Counted from the stretch's first letter, positions 50,672 through 59,749 are shown. The stretch: 64,000 nt of DNA from an uncultured Ruthenibacterium sp. (GCA_944386555.1 CALXBN010000008.1:1-64000), one strand, 5' to 3'. Notes: generated from the sequence alone by a model not told the origin. Program-made: numbers and translations.

Positions 50672-51190
50672 TCAGGCGGCGTCGCCCTCGCCCTCGCCGG
50701 CCTTGTCCACATAGGCCTGCATCGCCACGGCCAGCCCGCTGAGGGTGCTGGTGAGGGCGCCTGCAAACATGGACAGCATGCCCTTGTAGTCAGGCAGCTT
50801 GGCAATGGCGTTCAGCTCATCCAGGGTCAGCACACGGCCTTCCATATAGCCGCCCTTCAGGCTGAATTTTCCCTTGGAGCTTTCGGCGTACTTGTTCAGG
50901 ATACGGGCGGCGGCAATGGCGTCGTCCTTGCTCACCGCCAGTGCGGTGGAACCGGTGAAGGTATCGGCCATACCGGCCAGATCGCTGTCCTTCACGGCCA
51001 GGCGCAGCATGGTATTCTTCACCACGGAATACTCCACGCCGGCCTCGCGCAGCTCCTTGCGCAGCTTGGTGTCATCGGCCACATTGATGCCCATGTAGTC
51101 CACCACCACGCCGGCAACGCTGTTCAGCATTTTCTCGCGCAAATCGGCCACATACGCCTCTTTCTGCTTCAGGATCTTCTCACTCGGCAT
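50672..51190 (-). CDS. rplJ: 50S ribosomal protein L10
   Basis: 172 residues; base of the ribosome stalk and anchor for L7/L12 dimers. VADLREKMLNSVAGVVVDYM and VEYSVVKNTMLRLAV are typical N-terminal blocks; the C-terminus is a short acidic, Ala-rich helix. ATG at 51190 has GAGGTG upstream; a GTG nine bases earlier overlaps that site. A strong hairpin in its leader and its own promoter show regulation independent of rplK-rplA. Confidence 0.97.
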   Translation of the reverse strand: MPSEKILKQKEAYVADLREKMLNSVAGVVVDYMGINVADDTKLRKELREAGVEYSVVKNTMLRLAVKDSDLAGMADTFTGSTALAVSKDDAIAAARILNKYAESSKGKFSLKGGYMEGRVLTLDELNAIAKLPDYKGMLSMFAGALTSTLSGLAVAMQAYVDKAGEGEGDAA

Positions 51191-51237
51191 TTCTTTCACC
51201 TCGTTTCATGTTGTGCTTGCTGAAAGACGCAAAGTGC

Positions 51238-51269
51238 AAAAAAGCCTCTTTCTCCCGCGAGAAAGAGGC
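51238..51269 (-). terminator. Attenuator-type hairpin in the rplJ leader
   Basis: GCCTCTTTCTC and GAGAAAGAGGC form an 11-bp stem with a four-base loop and are followed on the minus strand by TTTTTTGC, about 50 bases before rplJ. Firmicutes L10 leaders commonly end this way, with control by the L10-L12 complex. Confidence 0.75.
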
Positions 51270-51358
51270 AAAAAGGTTCTGCTTTTGCACGTTTCTCGGC
51301 AGGCGGGATGCACCCCTTACGCCTTTTCGGCACCTGCTGTCTTTAAAACAGCTATTAT

Positions 51359-51386
51359 ATTATAGCACGGGATCCGGGTTTGTCAA
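51359..51386 (-). promoter_or_regulatory. Promoter of rplJ-rplL
   Basis: Minus strand: -35 TTGACA, 16-base spacer, -10 TATAAT. The -35 overlaps the stop codon of the inserted GNAT gene. Confidence 0.8.
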
Positions 51387-51871
51387 GGGCTTTCCGGCAG
51401 GTTTTTCAGCGGCATGGACATGGCCCGCACGTCGGTGGCGTAGCCCAGCTTCTCATACAGGGCAATGGCGCCCCGGTTGAACTCCCACACATCCAGGCGC
51501 ATTTCGGTGCACCCCCGGGCCGCCGCGCACCGGGCCGCCGCCTCCATCAGCCGGCGGCCCGCACCGCAGCCGCGGGCACTTCCGTCCACCCCCAGCTCCA
51601 GCACGTGGGCGTAGTGGGCACCATACATGCCTGCGGTATCCGGTTCCTTCACATCCTCCTGCAGCACATACCCCAGCAGGCGGCCCTCCTGCTCCCATAC
51701 CAGCACGTCATAACGGGCAGGATCGTCCAGCATGGCCTGCAGCCGGCGGCGGTGGCCGGCCGGGAAACCCGGCTTGAAACGGTCCGGCCGGCCGGCGCCG
51801 TGCACTGCACAGCTCTGCCGGCGCAGTTCGTTGATCGCATCGTATTCCTCATGCCGCGCTTGCCGAATCAT
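51383..51871 (-). CDS. GNAT family acetyltransferase inserted between rplA and rplJ
   Basis: A 162-residue GNAT protein: strand VLVWEQEGRLLGYVLQED, then LELGVDGSARGCGAGRRLME carrying the acetyl-CoA R-G-x-G-x-G/A loop, and the C-terminal block VWEFNRGAIALYEKLGY. The gene sits between rplA and rplJ, which are adjacent in most bacteria, and after a hairpin that ends the rplA transcript. Acceptor unknown. It is not a known ribosomal-protein acetyltransferase (RimI/J/L) by any motif I can see, though the location invites the question. Confidence 0.85.
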   Translation of the reverse strand: MIRQARHEEYDAINELRRQSCAVHGAGRPDRFKPGFPAGHRRRLQAMLDDPARYDVLVWEQEGRLLGYVLQEDVKEPDTAGMYGAHYAHVLELGVDGSARGCGAGRRLMEAAARCAAARGCTEMRLDVWEFNRGAIALYEKLGYATDVRAMSMPLKNLPESP

Positions 51872-51893
51872 TTTGCGTGCCTCCTTTGCCGGA

Positions 51894-51921
51894 AAGGGCC
51901 GGGGATCTCTCCCCGGCCCTT
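51894..51921 (-). terminator. Hairpin after rplA
   Basis: AAGGGCCGGGG and CCCCGGCCCTT, 11-bp stem, then TTCC on the minus strand; it precedes the GNAT start by about 20 bases. The T run is short, so read-through is possible. Confidence 0.6.
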
Positions 51922-51951
51922 GTTCATCATTTGGGTTCGAAACGCAGCCAA

Positions 51952-52647
51952 TCAGCCGCCGAACTTGGCGCTGTTCACTTTGATGCCGGGGCCCATGGTC
52001 GAGGCCACGGTGGCGCTCTTGATATACTGGCCCTTGGCAGCGGCAGGCTTGGCCTTCACGATGGCGTCCATCACGGTGGTCAGGTTCTCGTTCAGCTTCT
52101 CGGCGCCGAAAGAGGCCTTGCCGATGGGCACGTGGATGATGTTGGCCTTATCCAGGCGGTACTCGATCTTACCGGCCTTGGCCTCCGTCACAGCGCGGCC
52201 CAAATCCGGCGTCACGGTGCCGGCCTTGGGGTTGGGCATCAGGCCCCGCGGGCCCAGGATACGGCCCAGACGGCCTACCTGGCCCATCATATCCGGGGTG
52301 GTCACCAGCACGTCGAAATCGGTGAAGCCCTCGTTCTGGATGCGGGCAATCAGGTCGGTGTCGCCCACCAGCATGGCGCCGGCTTCTTCGGCGGCCTTGG
52401 CGGCGTCGCCCTTGGCGATGGCCACTACGCGCACATCCTTGCCGGTACCGTGGGGCAGCACAACGGCGCCGCGCACCTGCTGGTCGGCATGGCGGCTGTC
52501 CACGCCCAGACGCACATGCAGCTCAACGGTCTCGTCGAACTTGGCGCGGGCCGTCTGGCAGCACAGGGCCAGCGCCTCGGCAGAATCATACAGCTTGGTG
52601 CGGTCCACCAGCTTTTTGCTCTCAATATAATGTTTACCGTGTTTCAT
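51952..52647 (-). CDS. rplA: 50S ribosomal protein L1
   Basis: 231 residues; binds 23S rRNA at the L1 stalk and helps release of deacylated t[41 protein letters not shown] and the C-terminal [13 protein letters not shown] block are the conserved RNA-binding surfaces. It follows rplK by 53 bases. Confidence 0.98.
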   Translation of the reverse strand: MKHGKHYIESKKLVDRTKLYDSAEALALCCQTARAKFDETVELHVRLGVDSRHADQQVRGAVVLPHGTGKDVRVVAIAKGDAAKAAEEAGAMLVGDTDLIARIQNEGFTDFDVLVTTPDMMGQVGRLGRILGPRGLMPNPKAGTVTPDLGRAVTEAKAGKIEYRLDKANIIHVPIGKASFGAEKLNENLTTVMDAIVKAKPAAAKGQYIKSATVASTMGPGIKVNSAKFGG

Positions 52648-52700
52648 AGTATCCTCCTGTGGTCTATCGGAATATTCCTCCCACGAATGGCGGGGCCGCT

Positions 52701-53126
52701 TCAGTCAGTCACCGTAACGCCCATGCTGCGGCACGTGCCGGCCACCATGCTGACGGCGGCGTCCAGGTTGGCAGCGTTGAGGTCAGGCATCTTGGTGGCG
52801 GCGATCTCTTCCAGCTGCTTGCGGGTGATGGACGCAACTTTCGTCTTGTTGGGCACGCCGGAACCGCTTTCAATGCCGACGGCCTTTTTGATCAGGGTGG
52901 CGGCGGGCGGCGTTTTGGTGATAAAGCTGAAGGAGCGGTCCGCATACACGGTGATGACCACCGGGATCAGATAACCGATGTCCTTCTGGGTGCGCTCGTT
53001 GAATTCCTTGGTGAACGACATGATGTTCACGCCGTGCTGGCCGAGCGCGGGGCCAACGGGGGGAGCCGGGGTCGCTTTACCGGCCGGGATCTGGAGCTTG
53101 ATATACCCCACTACCTTTTGAGCCAT
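52701..53126 (-). CDS. rplK: 50S ribosomal protein L11
   Basis: 141 residues; forms the GTPase-associated centre with 23S r[23 protein letters not shown] at the N-terminus and SMGVTVTD at the C-terminus are the family hallmarks. ATG at 53126 with GGAGGTG. The 135-base gap before it carries a small hairpin (GGGCGGG/CCCGCCC near 53160-53180). Confidence 0.98.
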   Translation of the reverse strand: MAQKVVGYIKLQIPAGKATPAPPVGPALGQHGVNIMSFTKEFNERTQKDIGYLIPVVITVYADRSFSFITKTPPAATLIKKAVGIESGSGVPNKTKVASITRKQLEEIAATKMPDLNAANLDAAVSMVAGTCRSMGVTVTD

Positions 53127-53261
53127 TTTGTTGCACCTCCAAAAAATGTGGTCAGTTGCGGGCGGGAATGGCACCCGCCCTCCCACGAGCATCCAACCGG
53201 ACGCTCTATAAGAAACCGCACAGAGCGGTCCTTACCGATGTTGATACGGATACGGCAAGGC

Positions 53262-53795
53262 TTACAGCGGCCTCACCTGATTGAAATCCAGCTCCGCCGG
53301 TGTTTCGCGGCCGAACATGGACACTTTGACGCCGACCTTCTTGGCCCGCGCATCGATTTTTTCCACCACGCCGATGAAACCCTGCAGCGGGCCCATGACG
53401 ATCTGGATATTGTCGCCCACGGTATAATCAGGCCTTGTCTGCGCTTCGCCCATGATACCCAGCTTGGCCACCTCTTCATCGGTGAGGGGCACGGGCTTCG
53501 AGGACGGGCCCACAAAGCCGGTGGCGCCGCGGGTATTGCGCACGATGTACCAGCTTTCGTCCGTCATGATCATTTTCACCAGGACGTAACCGGGGAACAG
53601 CTTGCGCTCCACCTCTCGCTCCTTGCCGTCTTTGATCTCGGTGACCAGCTCCGTCGGAACGGCCACCTCCTGGATCAAATCCTGCAAACGGCGGTTTTCC
53701 ACGACGGTTTCCAAGTCCTGGCGTACTTTGTTTTCATACCCGGAGTATGTGTGCACCACATACCAGCGGGCCTCGGGATCTCTGTCTTCAGCCAT
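53262..53795 (-). CDS. nusG: Transcription termination/antitermination factor NusG
   Basis: 177 residues. The NGN domain (WYVVHTYSGYENKVRQDL, then FPGYVLVKM and VRNTRGATGFVG) contacts RNA polymerase; the C-terminal KOW domain (GDNIQIVMGPLQGFIGVVEK) contacts S10 or Rho. ATG at 53795 has GGAGGG; the TTG six bases earlier is less likely. Directly after secE, the usual bacterial order. Confidence 0.98.
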   Translation of the reverse strand: MAEDRDPEARWYVVHTYSGYENKVRQDLETVVENRRLQDLIQEVAVPTELVTEIKDGKEREVERKLFPGYVLVKMIMTDESWYIVRNTRGATGFVGPSSKPVPLTDEEVAKLGIMGEAQTRPDYTVGDNIQIVMGPLQGFIGVVEKIDARAKKVGVKVSMFGRETPAELDFNQVRPL

Positions 53796-53829
53796 GTCCA
53801 ACCCTCCGTCTGTTTGGTTTTGGGGCCTT

Positions 53830-54075
53830 TCAGGCGCCCAGGCTCAGGATCATGTCCAGCGCAAATCCGAAGACGGTGTCCAGCAGGAAGATGACCAGCG
53901 CAGCCAGGATGACCACCACGGCCACCACCAGGGTGTTGTTCAGCACCTGCTTGCGGCTGGGCCACACCACCTTTTTCATCTCGCTGACGGTATCGCGGAA
54001 ATACTTGACGATACTGGCCAGACGGTTCTTCACCTTGGTGAAAAAGCCCACTTTGGTTTCCTTGTTGTCAGCCAT
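53830..54075 (-). CDS. secE: Preprotein translocase subunit SecE
   Basis: 81 residues with a cytoplasmic amphipathic helix (FRDTVSEMKKVVWPSRKQVL, the highly conserved SecE motif) and a single membrane helix near residues 50-72. It clamps SecY in the translocon. Between rpmG and nusG as expected. Confidence 0.97.
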   Translation of the reverse strand: MADNKETKVGFFTKVKNRLASIVKYFRDTVSEMKKVVWPSRKQVLNNTLVVAVVVILAALVIFLLDTVFGFALDMILSLGA

Positions 54076-54091
54076 TGTGTTCCGCCCTTTC

Positions 54092-54241
54092 TCACTTGGT
54101 CTCGCGATGGACCGTGTGCTTTCTGCAGAAGCGGCAATACTTCTTCATTTCCAGCCGGTCAGGGCTGTTCTTCTTGTTCTTCATGGTGTTGTAATTGCGC
54201 TGTTTGCACTCCGTGCAGGCCAGTGTGATCTTCACTCTCAT
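54092..54241 (-). CDS. rpmG: 50S ribosomal protein L33
   Basis: 49 residues. Two CxxC pairs (CTEC and CRFC) show the zinc-binding form, with [17 protein letters not shown] between them. ATG at 54241 has GGAGGTG upstream; an in-frame upstream extension is not part of the family. First gene of the rpmG-secE-nusG-rplK-rplA operon. Confidence 0.97.
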   Translation of the reverse strand: MRVKITLACTECKQRNYNTMKNKKNSPDRLEMKKYCRFCRKHTVHRETK

Positions 54242-54333
54242 ATCGGCACCTCCATAAAATAGCCTCCCTCTTCCACAGGGCGTCGCACCGAAAAATGCGC
54301 ACAAAAAAATAGACCTGCAAATGAGGTGTGTTT

Positions 54334-54362
54334 ATCATAGCACATCCCGGCGGCCCCGTCAA
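54334..54362 (-). promoter_or_regulatory. Promoter of rpmG-secE-nusG-rplKA
   Basis: Minus strand: -35 TTGACG, 17-base spacer, -10 TATGAT, about 95 bases before rpmG. Confidence 0.7.
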
Positions 54363-54459
54363 GGGATTTTTTCGTGCCGGGCGGCCTTTCCGCGCCGCCG
54401 CGCAGTGCTTTTTTTGCTTTTTTGCCCTCTGTGCCCTTTTCTTTGGGCGCGTAATATGG

Positions 54460-54485
54460 TATTATTAAGTTTACTTGTGAGTAAA
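54460..54485 (+). promoter_or_regulatory. Weak -10 and inverted repeat before ddl
   Basis: TATTAT (54460-54465) could serve as -10; TTTACT-TGTG-AGTAAA (54470-54485) follows directly. No good -35 was seen. Confidence 0.35.
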
Positions 54486-54520
54486 GATAGAAAACGATCA
54501 CGGCAAAAGGAGCGTTGCAC

Positions 54521-55591
54521 ATGGAAAAGAAAACAGTGGCCGTCCTGTTCGGCGGCGTGTCCAGCGAGCATGCGGTCTCGTGCATGAGCGCCACCAGCGT
54601 GCTGAACAACCTGGACCGCACCCGCTACGAGGTGCTGCCCGTGGGCATCAAGCGCGACGGCACCTGGCATTTGTACGCCGGCCCGGTGGAAGGGCTTGTC
54701 AGCGGCGCATGGGAAAGCCGGCCGGACAATGTGCCCGTAGGCTTCTGGCCGGGCAGCGGCATCCGGGGCCTGGCCGCGCTTGAGAACGGCCGCGTGCGGG
54801 AGATTCCCGTGGATGTGGTGTTCCCGGTGCTGCACGGCAAAAACGGCGAGGACGGCACCATTCAGGGCCTGCTGGAGACGGCGGGCATTCCTTATGTGGG
54901 CTGTGGGGTGCTGGGCAGCGCCGTGTGTATGGATAAAGTGATTGCCAACTGCGTGATGGAGGCCTGCGGCATTGCCCGATGCCAGTGGGATTACGTGGAA
55001 GCCTGGCAGATGGGCCAGTGGGACGTCATCGCGGCCCGGCTGGAACAAAAGCTGGGCTGGCCCATGTTTGTGAAGCCCGCCAACGCAGGCTCCTCGGTGG
55101 GCATCAGCAAAGCCGGAGACCGGGCCGCCCTGGACAGGGCGGTGGAACTGGCCCTGGCCCACGACAGCCGTGTGGTATTCGAGCGCTTCGTGGACGGGCA
55201 GGAGGTGGAGTGTGCGGTGCGCGGCAACGAGGACGTGACCGGCACCCTGCCCGGAGAGATCCTGGCCAGTGCCGAATTTTACACCTACGATGACAAATAC
55301 GTCTCTGGCACCTCCCGCACAGCCATTCCCGCACGGCTCAGCCGGGAAAAGCTGGAGGAAGTGCGGGCCGCAGCGGTGCGCGCTTATCGGGCGCTGTGCT
55401 GCCGGGGCCTGGCACGGGTGGATTTCTTCGTGGAAAAAGGCACCGGCCGGGTGCTGCTGAACGAGATCAACACCATGCCGGGGTTTACGGACATCAGCAT
55501 GTATCCCAAGCTGATGATGGATGCCGGCGACAGCTACGCAAGCCTGCTGGACAGCCTGATCGCCCTGGCGCTGGAGGCCCGCCATGGATGA
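54521..55591 (+). CDS. ddl: D-alanine--D-alanine ligase
   Basis: 356 residues of the ATP-grasp fold; joins two D-alanines for the peptidoglycan stem peptide. VAVLFGGVSSEHAVSCMSA opens the family, VFPVLHGKNGEDGTIQG is the first signature, FVKPANAGSSVGISKA the ATP-binding region, and LNEINTMPGFTDISMYPK the second signature. The omega-loop has FYTYDDKYVSG, matching D-Ala-D-Ala enzymes better than the D-Ala-D-Lac or D-Ser types. ATG at 54521 with AAGGAG. It overlaps the glutamate racemase gene by eight bases. Confidence 0.95.
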   Translation: MEKKTVAVLFGGVSSEHAVSCMSATSVLNNLDRTRYEVLPVGIKRDGTWHLYAGPVEGLVSGAWESRPDNVPVGFWPGSGIRGLAALENGRVREIPVDVVFPVLHGKNGEDGTIQGLLETAGIPYVGCGVLGSAVCMDKVIANCVMEACGIARCQWDYVEAWQMGQWDVIAARLEQKLGWPMFVKPANAGSSVGISKAGDRAALDRAVELALAHDSRVVFERFVDGQEVECAVRGNEDVTGTLPGEILASAEFYTYDDKYVSGTSRTAIPARLSREKLEEVRAAAVRAYRALCCRGLARVDFFVEKGTGRVLLNEINTMPGFTDISMYPKLMMDAGDSYASLLDSLIALALEARHG

Positions 55592-56411
55592 GCGGGCGCC
55601 CATCGGAGTGTTTGATTCCGGGCTGGGCGGCCTGACGGCCGTGCGGGAGCTACGGCGCATCCTGCCCGGGGAGGATATCGTCTACTTCGGCGACACCGGC
55701 CGCGTGCCGTACGGCAGCCGCGGCCGGGACACCATCATCCAGTATGCCAAACAGGACATTGCCTTCCTGCTGGAGCAGGGTGTGAAGTACATCATCGCCG
55801 CCTGCGGCACGGTGTCCAGCACGCTGCCGGCGGATTGGGCCGCCGGCCTGCCGGTGCCCTACACCGGCGTGGTGGCCCCGGCCGCGGCTGCGGCCGCCCG
55901 GGCCAGCCGCAGCGGGCGCATCGGCGTCATCGGCACCGAGGCCACCGTGAAAAGCGGCAGCTACACCGCAGCCATCACGGCTCTGCGCCCGGATGCCGCC
56001 GTGACGGCCGGTGCCTGCCCGCTGTTTGTACCCCTGGTGGAAAACGGCTATTTCGCCCCGGACGACCCTGTCACCTGCCTTGTGGCACAGGATTACCTGG
56101 CCGGCGTGCAGGCCGCCGGTGTGGACACGCTGATTTTGGGATGCACCCATTATCCGCTGATTGCCCCGGTGATCGGCCGGCTGATGGGGCCGGGCGTAAG
56201 GCTGATCGACCCGGGGCGCGAAACAGCCCTGACCGCACGGGAGGATCTGGCCCGGCGCGGGCTGCTGCGGCCGGACGGCACTGCCGGCACCGCCCGTTAT
56301 TATGTCAGCGATTCCACCGATAATTTTGCCCGCCTGGCCGGCTGGTTCCTGGGCGAATACGCCGGCGGGCCGGTAACGCGCACAACGGTGGACCACTACC
56401 CGGTGCAGTAG
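55584..56411 (+). CDS. murI: Glutamate racemase with CGTVS active-site variant
   Basis: 275 residues; supplies D-glutamate for peptidoglycan, the same pathway as the overlapping ddl gene. GVFDSGLGGLTAVRELR and DTGRVPYGSR are canonical. The first catalytic Cys74 lies in IIAACGTVSST, where most homologues read ACNTAS; the second is in LGCTHYPLI near residue 185. The Asn-to-Gly and Ala-to-Val changes around Cys74 could alter substrate contacts, but both cysteines are kept. Confidence 0.93.
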   Translation: MDERAPIGVFDSGLGGLTAVRELRRILPGEDIVYFGDTGRVPYGSRGRDTIIQYAKQDIAFLLEQGVKYIIAACGTVSSTLPADWAAGLPVPYTGVVAPAAAAAARASRSGRIGVIGTEATVKSGSYTAAITALRPDAAVTAGACPLFVPLVENGYFAPDDPVTCLVAQDYLAGVQAAGVDTLILGCTHYPLIAPVIGRLMGPGVRLIDPGRETALTAREDLARRGLLRPDGTAGTARYYVSDSTDNFARLAGWFLGEYAGGPVTRTTVDHYPVQ

Positions 56412-56447
56412 GACATGCGCCATGCGCAACCACGGAAAGGAATTATC

Positions 56448-56873
56448 ATGCGGGAAAATTATTTGATCACCATCAACGGCACCATGGAACGCGACGACGG
56501 CGAGGTTGACAGCGTGCGTCTGATGACCCGGGGCAACTTCGTGCGCCGTGGCGCATGCTATTTCATCACCTATCGGGAAACCGAGGCCACCGGCTACCAG
56601 GGCTGCATAACCACCGTAAAAGTGGAAGGCCAGGACAGGGTGAGCATGCTGCGCTACGGCACGGCCCCCAGCCAGCTGTACATTGAAAAAGGCCGGCGCC
56701 ATGTGTGCCACTACGAAACCGGCCATGGCAGCATGAGCCTGGGCGTGGCTGCCGACGAGATCGAAAGCCGGCTGGACGACGACGGGGGCCGGGTGACGTT
56801 TTCATACTATCTGGATATGGACGCCCAGAACATCAGCAAAAACATCGTGGATATCACCGTTAAGCCCGTGTGA
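56448..56873 (+). CDS. DUF1934 (YwiB-like) beta-barrel protein
   Basis: 141 residues of the lipocalin/calycin-like DUF1934 family: ITINGTMERDDGEVDSVRLM, RGACYFITYRETEATGYQG, TTVKVEG and the C-terminal YYLDMDAQNISKNIVDITVK. The ligand and function are unknown. In Firmicutes it usually lies directly before argS, as here (42 bases). ATG at 56448 with GGAAAGGA; an in-frame ATG 33 bases upstream is less well placed. Confidence 0.88.
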   Translation: MRENYLITINGTMERDDGEVDSVRLMTRGNFVRRGACYFITYRETEATGYQGCITTVKVEGQDRVSMLRYGTAPSQLYIEKGRRHVCHYETGHGSMSLGVAADEIESRLDDDGGRVTFSYYLDMDAQNISKNIVDITVKPV

Positions 56874-56915
56874 GGGCCGGCGGGCCACTGAACAGGAAGG
56901 AAAAGGAGCACGACC

Positions 56916-58703
56916 GTGAACGATCTGGAAAAAATGAAGCAAGTTTATCATCTGTACGACCCCAAGCAGGCCTGGCTGGATGAAGCCCGCGCCTGCCTGG
57001 AACAGGCCGCCCGGGCCGCCATGGGCGACGGCAGCCTGCCGGAAAAGGAACTGCCCGCCTTTATCACCGAGGTGCCCGCCGACACCAGAAACGGCGATAT
57101 CGCCTCCAACCTGGCCCTGGCTTCCGCCCGGGTATTCGGCATGGCGCCGCGCAAGATCGCCCAGGCCATAGCAGACCACCTGCCCAGCCTGACGGGCAGC
57201 GCCTTCACCCGGGTGGAGATCGCCGGGCCCGGGTTCATCAACCTGTTTTTGAGCGACGCCGCTTTCGCCGCGCCGGTTTTGGCCGCAGGCCTGGCCGGCG
57301 AAAGCTATGGCCGTACCGATTATGGCAAAGGTGAAAAAGTAAACGTGGAGTTCGTCTCCGCCAACCCCACGGGCCCCATGCACCTGGGCAATGCCCGGGG
57401 CGGCGCACTGGGCGACTGCCTGGCCGCCGTTCTGGACTGGGCCGGCTATGACGTGACCCGGGAATTCCTCATCAACGATGCGGGCAACCAGGTGGAGAAA
57501 TTTGGCAAGAGCCTGGCCTGCCGCTACCTGCAGCTCTATAAAGGAGAAGAGGCCGTAGCCTTCCCCGAGGACGGCTACCAGGGGGAGGACATCAAGGTAC
57601 TGGCCCGCCAGTTTGCCGAGCAGGTGGGAAGCCAATACGCAGACGGCGATTTCGAAGCCCTGAAAGAGGCCATCGTGGCTTTCGGCCTGCCCCGGAACGT
57701 ACAGAAGCTGAAAGACGATATGGCCAAGTACCGGGTACACTACGATGTATGGTTCAGCGAGCAGCAGCTGCATCCGGAGGCCATTGACCACGTGCTGAAG
57801 CTTTTGGCCGACCGCGGCGCCACTTATGAAAAAGACGGGGCCATCTGGTACCGCAGCATGCTGTACGCCGAAAAGTACGGCGCCAACCACACCACCCGCA
57901 AAGGCCTGCACGGCGAAGTGACCGACGAGGCCAAAGATGAGGTGTTGGTGCGGGCCAACGGCGTGCCCACATATTTTGCGGCAGATATCGCCTACCATTA
58001 CAACAAATTTGCGGTTCGAGGCTTTTCCCGGGCCATCGACGTGTGGGGAGCCGACCACCACGGCCACGTGGCCAGGATGAAGGGCGCCATGGATGCGGTG
58101 GGCCTGGACGGTGAAAAACTGGACGTGGTGCTGATGCAATTCGTGCGGCTGATGAAGGACGGCCAGCCGGTGCGCATGAGCAAGCGCACCGGCAAAGCCA
58201 TTGGCCTGTCGGAACTGCTGGATGAAGTGCCCATCGACTCGGCCCGTTTTCTGTTCAACCTGCGTGAGCCCGGCAGCACCATCGACTTCGACATGGACCA
58301 GGCTGTGAAGCAGGACAGCGATAACCCGGTGTACTATGTGCAGTATGCCCACGCGCGCATCTGCAGCCTGATGAAAAAGATGGCTGCCGAAGGCGTGGCT
58401 TTCGAAGGGTTTGACCGGGTAAACGCCGCCCTGCTGACGGACGCAAACGAGCGCGAACTGATCCGCAAGATCGCCGACTTTCCCGGGGAGATCATCTCCG
58501 CCGCCAAGAGCTATGATCCGGCCCGCATTACCCGCTATTCCACCGAGCTGGCCACCCAGTACCACAAATTCTACAACAGCTGCCGCGTCAAGGAAGCCGA
58601 GCCCGCCCTGTGCCAGGCCCGCATGGCCCTGTGCCTGGCCACCAAAAACGTGCTGTGCAATGTGCTGACCATGATGAAGATCACCGTGCCGGAGAGCATG
58701 TGA
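56916..58703 (+). CDS. argS: Arginyl-tRNA synthetase
   Basis: 595 residues; charges tRNA-Arg. The N-terminal Add-1 domain (to about 120) is followed by the Rossmann core with NPTGPMHLGNARGG (HIGH motif variant, near residue 155), YFAADIAYHYNKF, VWGADHHGHVARMK and the MSKRTGK loop in place of KMSKS, then the DALR anticodon-binding helices to the C-terminus. GTG at 56916 has AAGGAG upstream. Confidence 0.97.
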   Translation: MNDLEKMKQVYHLYDPKQAWLDEARACLEQAARAAMGDGSLPEKELPAFITEVPADTRNGDIASNLALASARVFGMAPRKIAQAIADHLPSLTGSAFTRVEIAGPGFINLFLSDAAFAAPVLAAGLAGESYGRTDYGKGEKVNVEFVSANPTGPMHLGNARGGALGDCLAAVLDWAGYDVTREFLINDAGNQVEKFGKSLACRYLQLYKGEEAVAFPEDGYQGEDIKVLARQFAEQVGSQYADGDFEALKEAIVAFGLPRNVQKLKDDMAKYRVHYDVWFSEQQLHPEAIDHVLKLLADRGATYEKDGAIWYRSMLYAEKYGANHTTRKGLHGEVTDEAKDEVLVRANGVPTYFAADIAYHYNKFAVRGFSRAIDVWGADHHGHVARMKGAMDAVGLDGEKLDVVLMQFVRLMKDGQPVRMSKRTGKAIGLSELLDEVPIDSARFLFNLREPGSTIDFDMDQAVKQDSDNPVYYVQYAHARICSLMKKMAAEGVAFEGFDRVNAALLTDANERELIRKIADFPGEIISAAKSYDPARITRYSTELATQYHKFYNSCRVKEAEPALCQARMALCLATKNVLCNVLTMMKITVPESM

Positions 58704-58754
58704 GGTGCCATTGGATCAACTTTTCTCCAAGCTGAATCGCACATACAAAAACAC

Positions 58755-58790
58755 ACAGCAGGTGCTGCGGATGGACGCAGCACCTGCTGT
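58755..58790 (+). terminator. Hairpin after argS
   Basis: ACAGCAGGTGCTGCG and CGCAGCACCTGCTGT form a perfect 15-bp stem, but only TTCATATT follows. The 58791-58994 stretch holds no gene I can support. Confidence 0.6.
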
Positions 58791-58994
58791 TCATATTGCC
58801 GCTTACCGCAGCATTCATTTTTGAAAATTCACCAATGCTCCCAGCGAAGGCAGAACCCGCAGAAGGTTTTGCCGATTCTCTTTCATGCTGCCCTTTTTGA
58901 TCCAATTGCCATTGCACGCAGTGCTTTCATCCTGCGCCTCTTCCCTTTTGACGCCTCATCCTGTATGATTAGGAGCAGAAAGGAAGGGATCACA

Positions 58995-59705
58995 ATGACA
59001 GCGTGGACGGCAGCGGCCCTGGCATACGCCCTGGGGGCCCTGGGTTTTTTGCTGGCGGCGGCTTATCACAAGCCCTGGATGCAGCACTACCCCCTGGCCA
59101 AGGGGCTGGCCAGCGCGGGTTTCCTGCTGACGGCCCTGGCCCACGGCCTGCCGCGCCTGGCGTCCCGGGCCACAGTTCTGCTGCCGGGGACAGGCCTGTC
59201 CGGCCTTCCGTGGATGGGCGGGCTGCTGGCCTGCCTGTGCCTGTGCGCCGCCGGAGACGTGCTTCTGGGCCTGGCCAACGCACGTACCGGTTTCTTCAGC
59301 AGATATTTTCTGGCCGGGGCCGGATGCTTTACCGCGGCCCATGCCGGGTTGTGCGCCCTGTTCGCCCGTTTCGGCGGGCGGGCTTATCCCTGGGAACTGC
59401 TGCTGCCCCTGGCGCTGGTGGGCCTGGCGGCCGGGGCGGCCCGGGCTCGCCACCGGTTCCGGCTGCGGCGCATGGCCGGCGCGGCGCTGGTGTATTCCTT
59501 TTTCGTAGGCATGATGTGCGCCAAAGCCGCAGTGCTGGCCCTGCGGACAACGCAGCCCCTGCTGGCTGCGGGCGGCGTGCTGTTTTTGGCCAGCGACTGT
59601 GTGCTGCTGTTCCTGTATTTCTATTACAAACCCCGGCGGGCTTTCCGGGCACTGAACCTGATCACCTACTATCTGGGCATGCTGTGCCTGGCCCTGTGCG
59701 CCTAA
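58995..59705 (+). CDS. YhhN family membrane protein (lysoplasmalogenase-like)
   Basis: 236 residues with about eight membrane helices. The two conserved acidic sites of the YhhN/TMEM86 family are present in AAGDVLLGL and in LASDCVLLFL. TMEM86 homologues hydrolyse the vinyl-ether bond of lysoplasmalogens; plasmalogens are common in anaerobic Firmicutes, so such a role is reasonable here. ATG at 58995 with AAGGAAGGG; a longer in-frame form would begin with non-membrane sequence and no ribosome site. Monocistronic. Confidence 0.8.
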   Translation: MTAWTAAALAYALGALGFLLAAAYHKPWMQHYPLAKGLASAGFLLTALAHGLPRLASRATVLLPGTGLSGLPWMGGLLACLCLCAAGDVLLGLANARTGFFSRYFLAGAGCFTAAHAGLCALFARFGGRAYPWELLLPLALVGLAAGAARARHRFRLRRMAGAALVYSFFVGMMCAKAAVLALRTTQPLLAAGGVLFLASDCVLLFLYFYYKPRRAFRALNLITYYLGMLCLALCA

Positions 59706-59720
59706 AAAGCGGCCGCGGGC

Positions 59721-59749
59721 TTGACAACAGAAAAATATGTGTTACTATA
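59721..59749 (+). promoter_or_regulatory. Promoter of the PadR operon
   Basis: -35 TTGACA, 17-base spacer, -10 ACTATA (or TATATA with a 19-base spacer). An imperfect inverted repeat (TATGTGTT ... AATACAaAATA) spans the region and could be the PadR site. Confidence 0.55.

Noticed and set aside
54238..55660. Minus-strand frames opposite ddl and upstream of rpmG
   Set aside because: They mirror the ddl coding sequence, and the upstream part crosses the rpmG promoter; no domain was seen.
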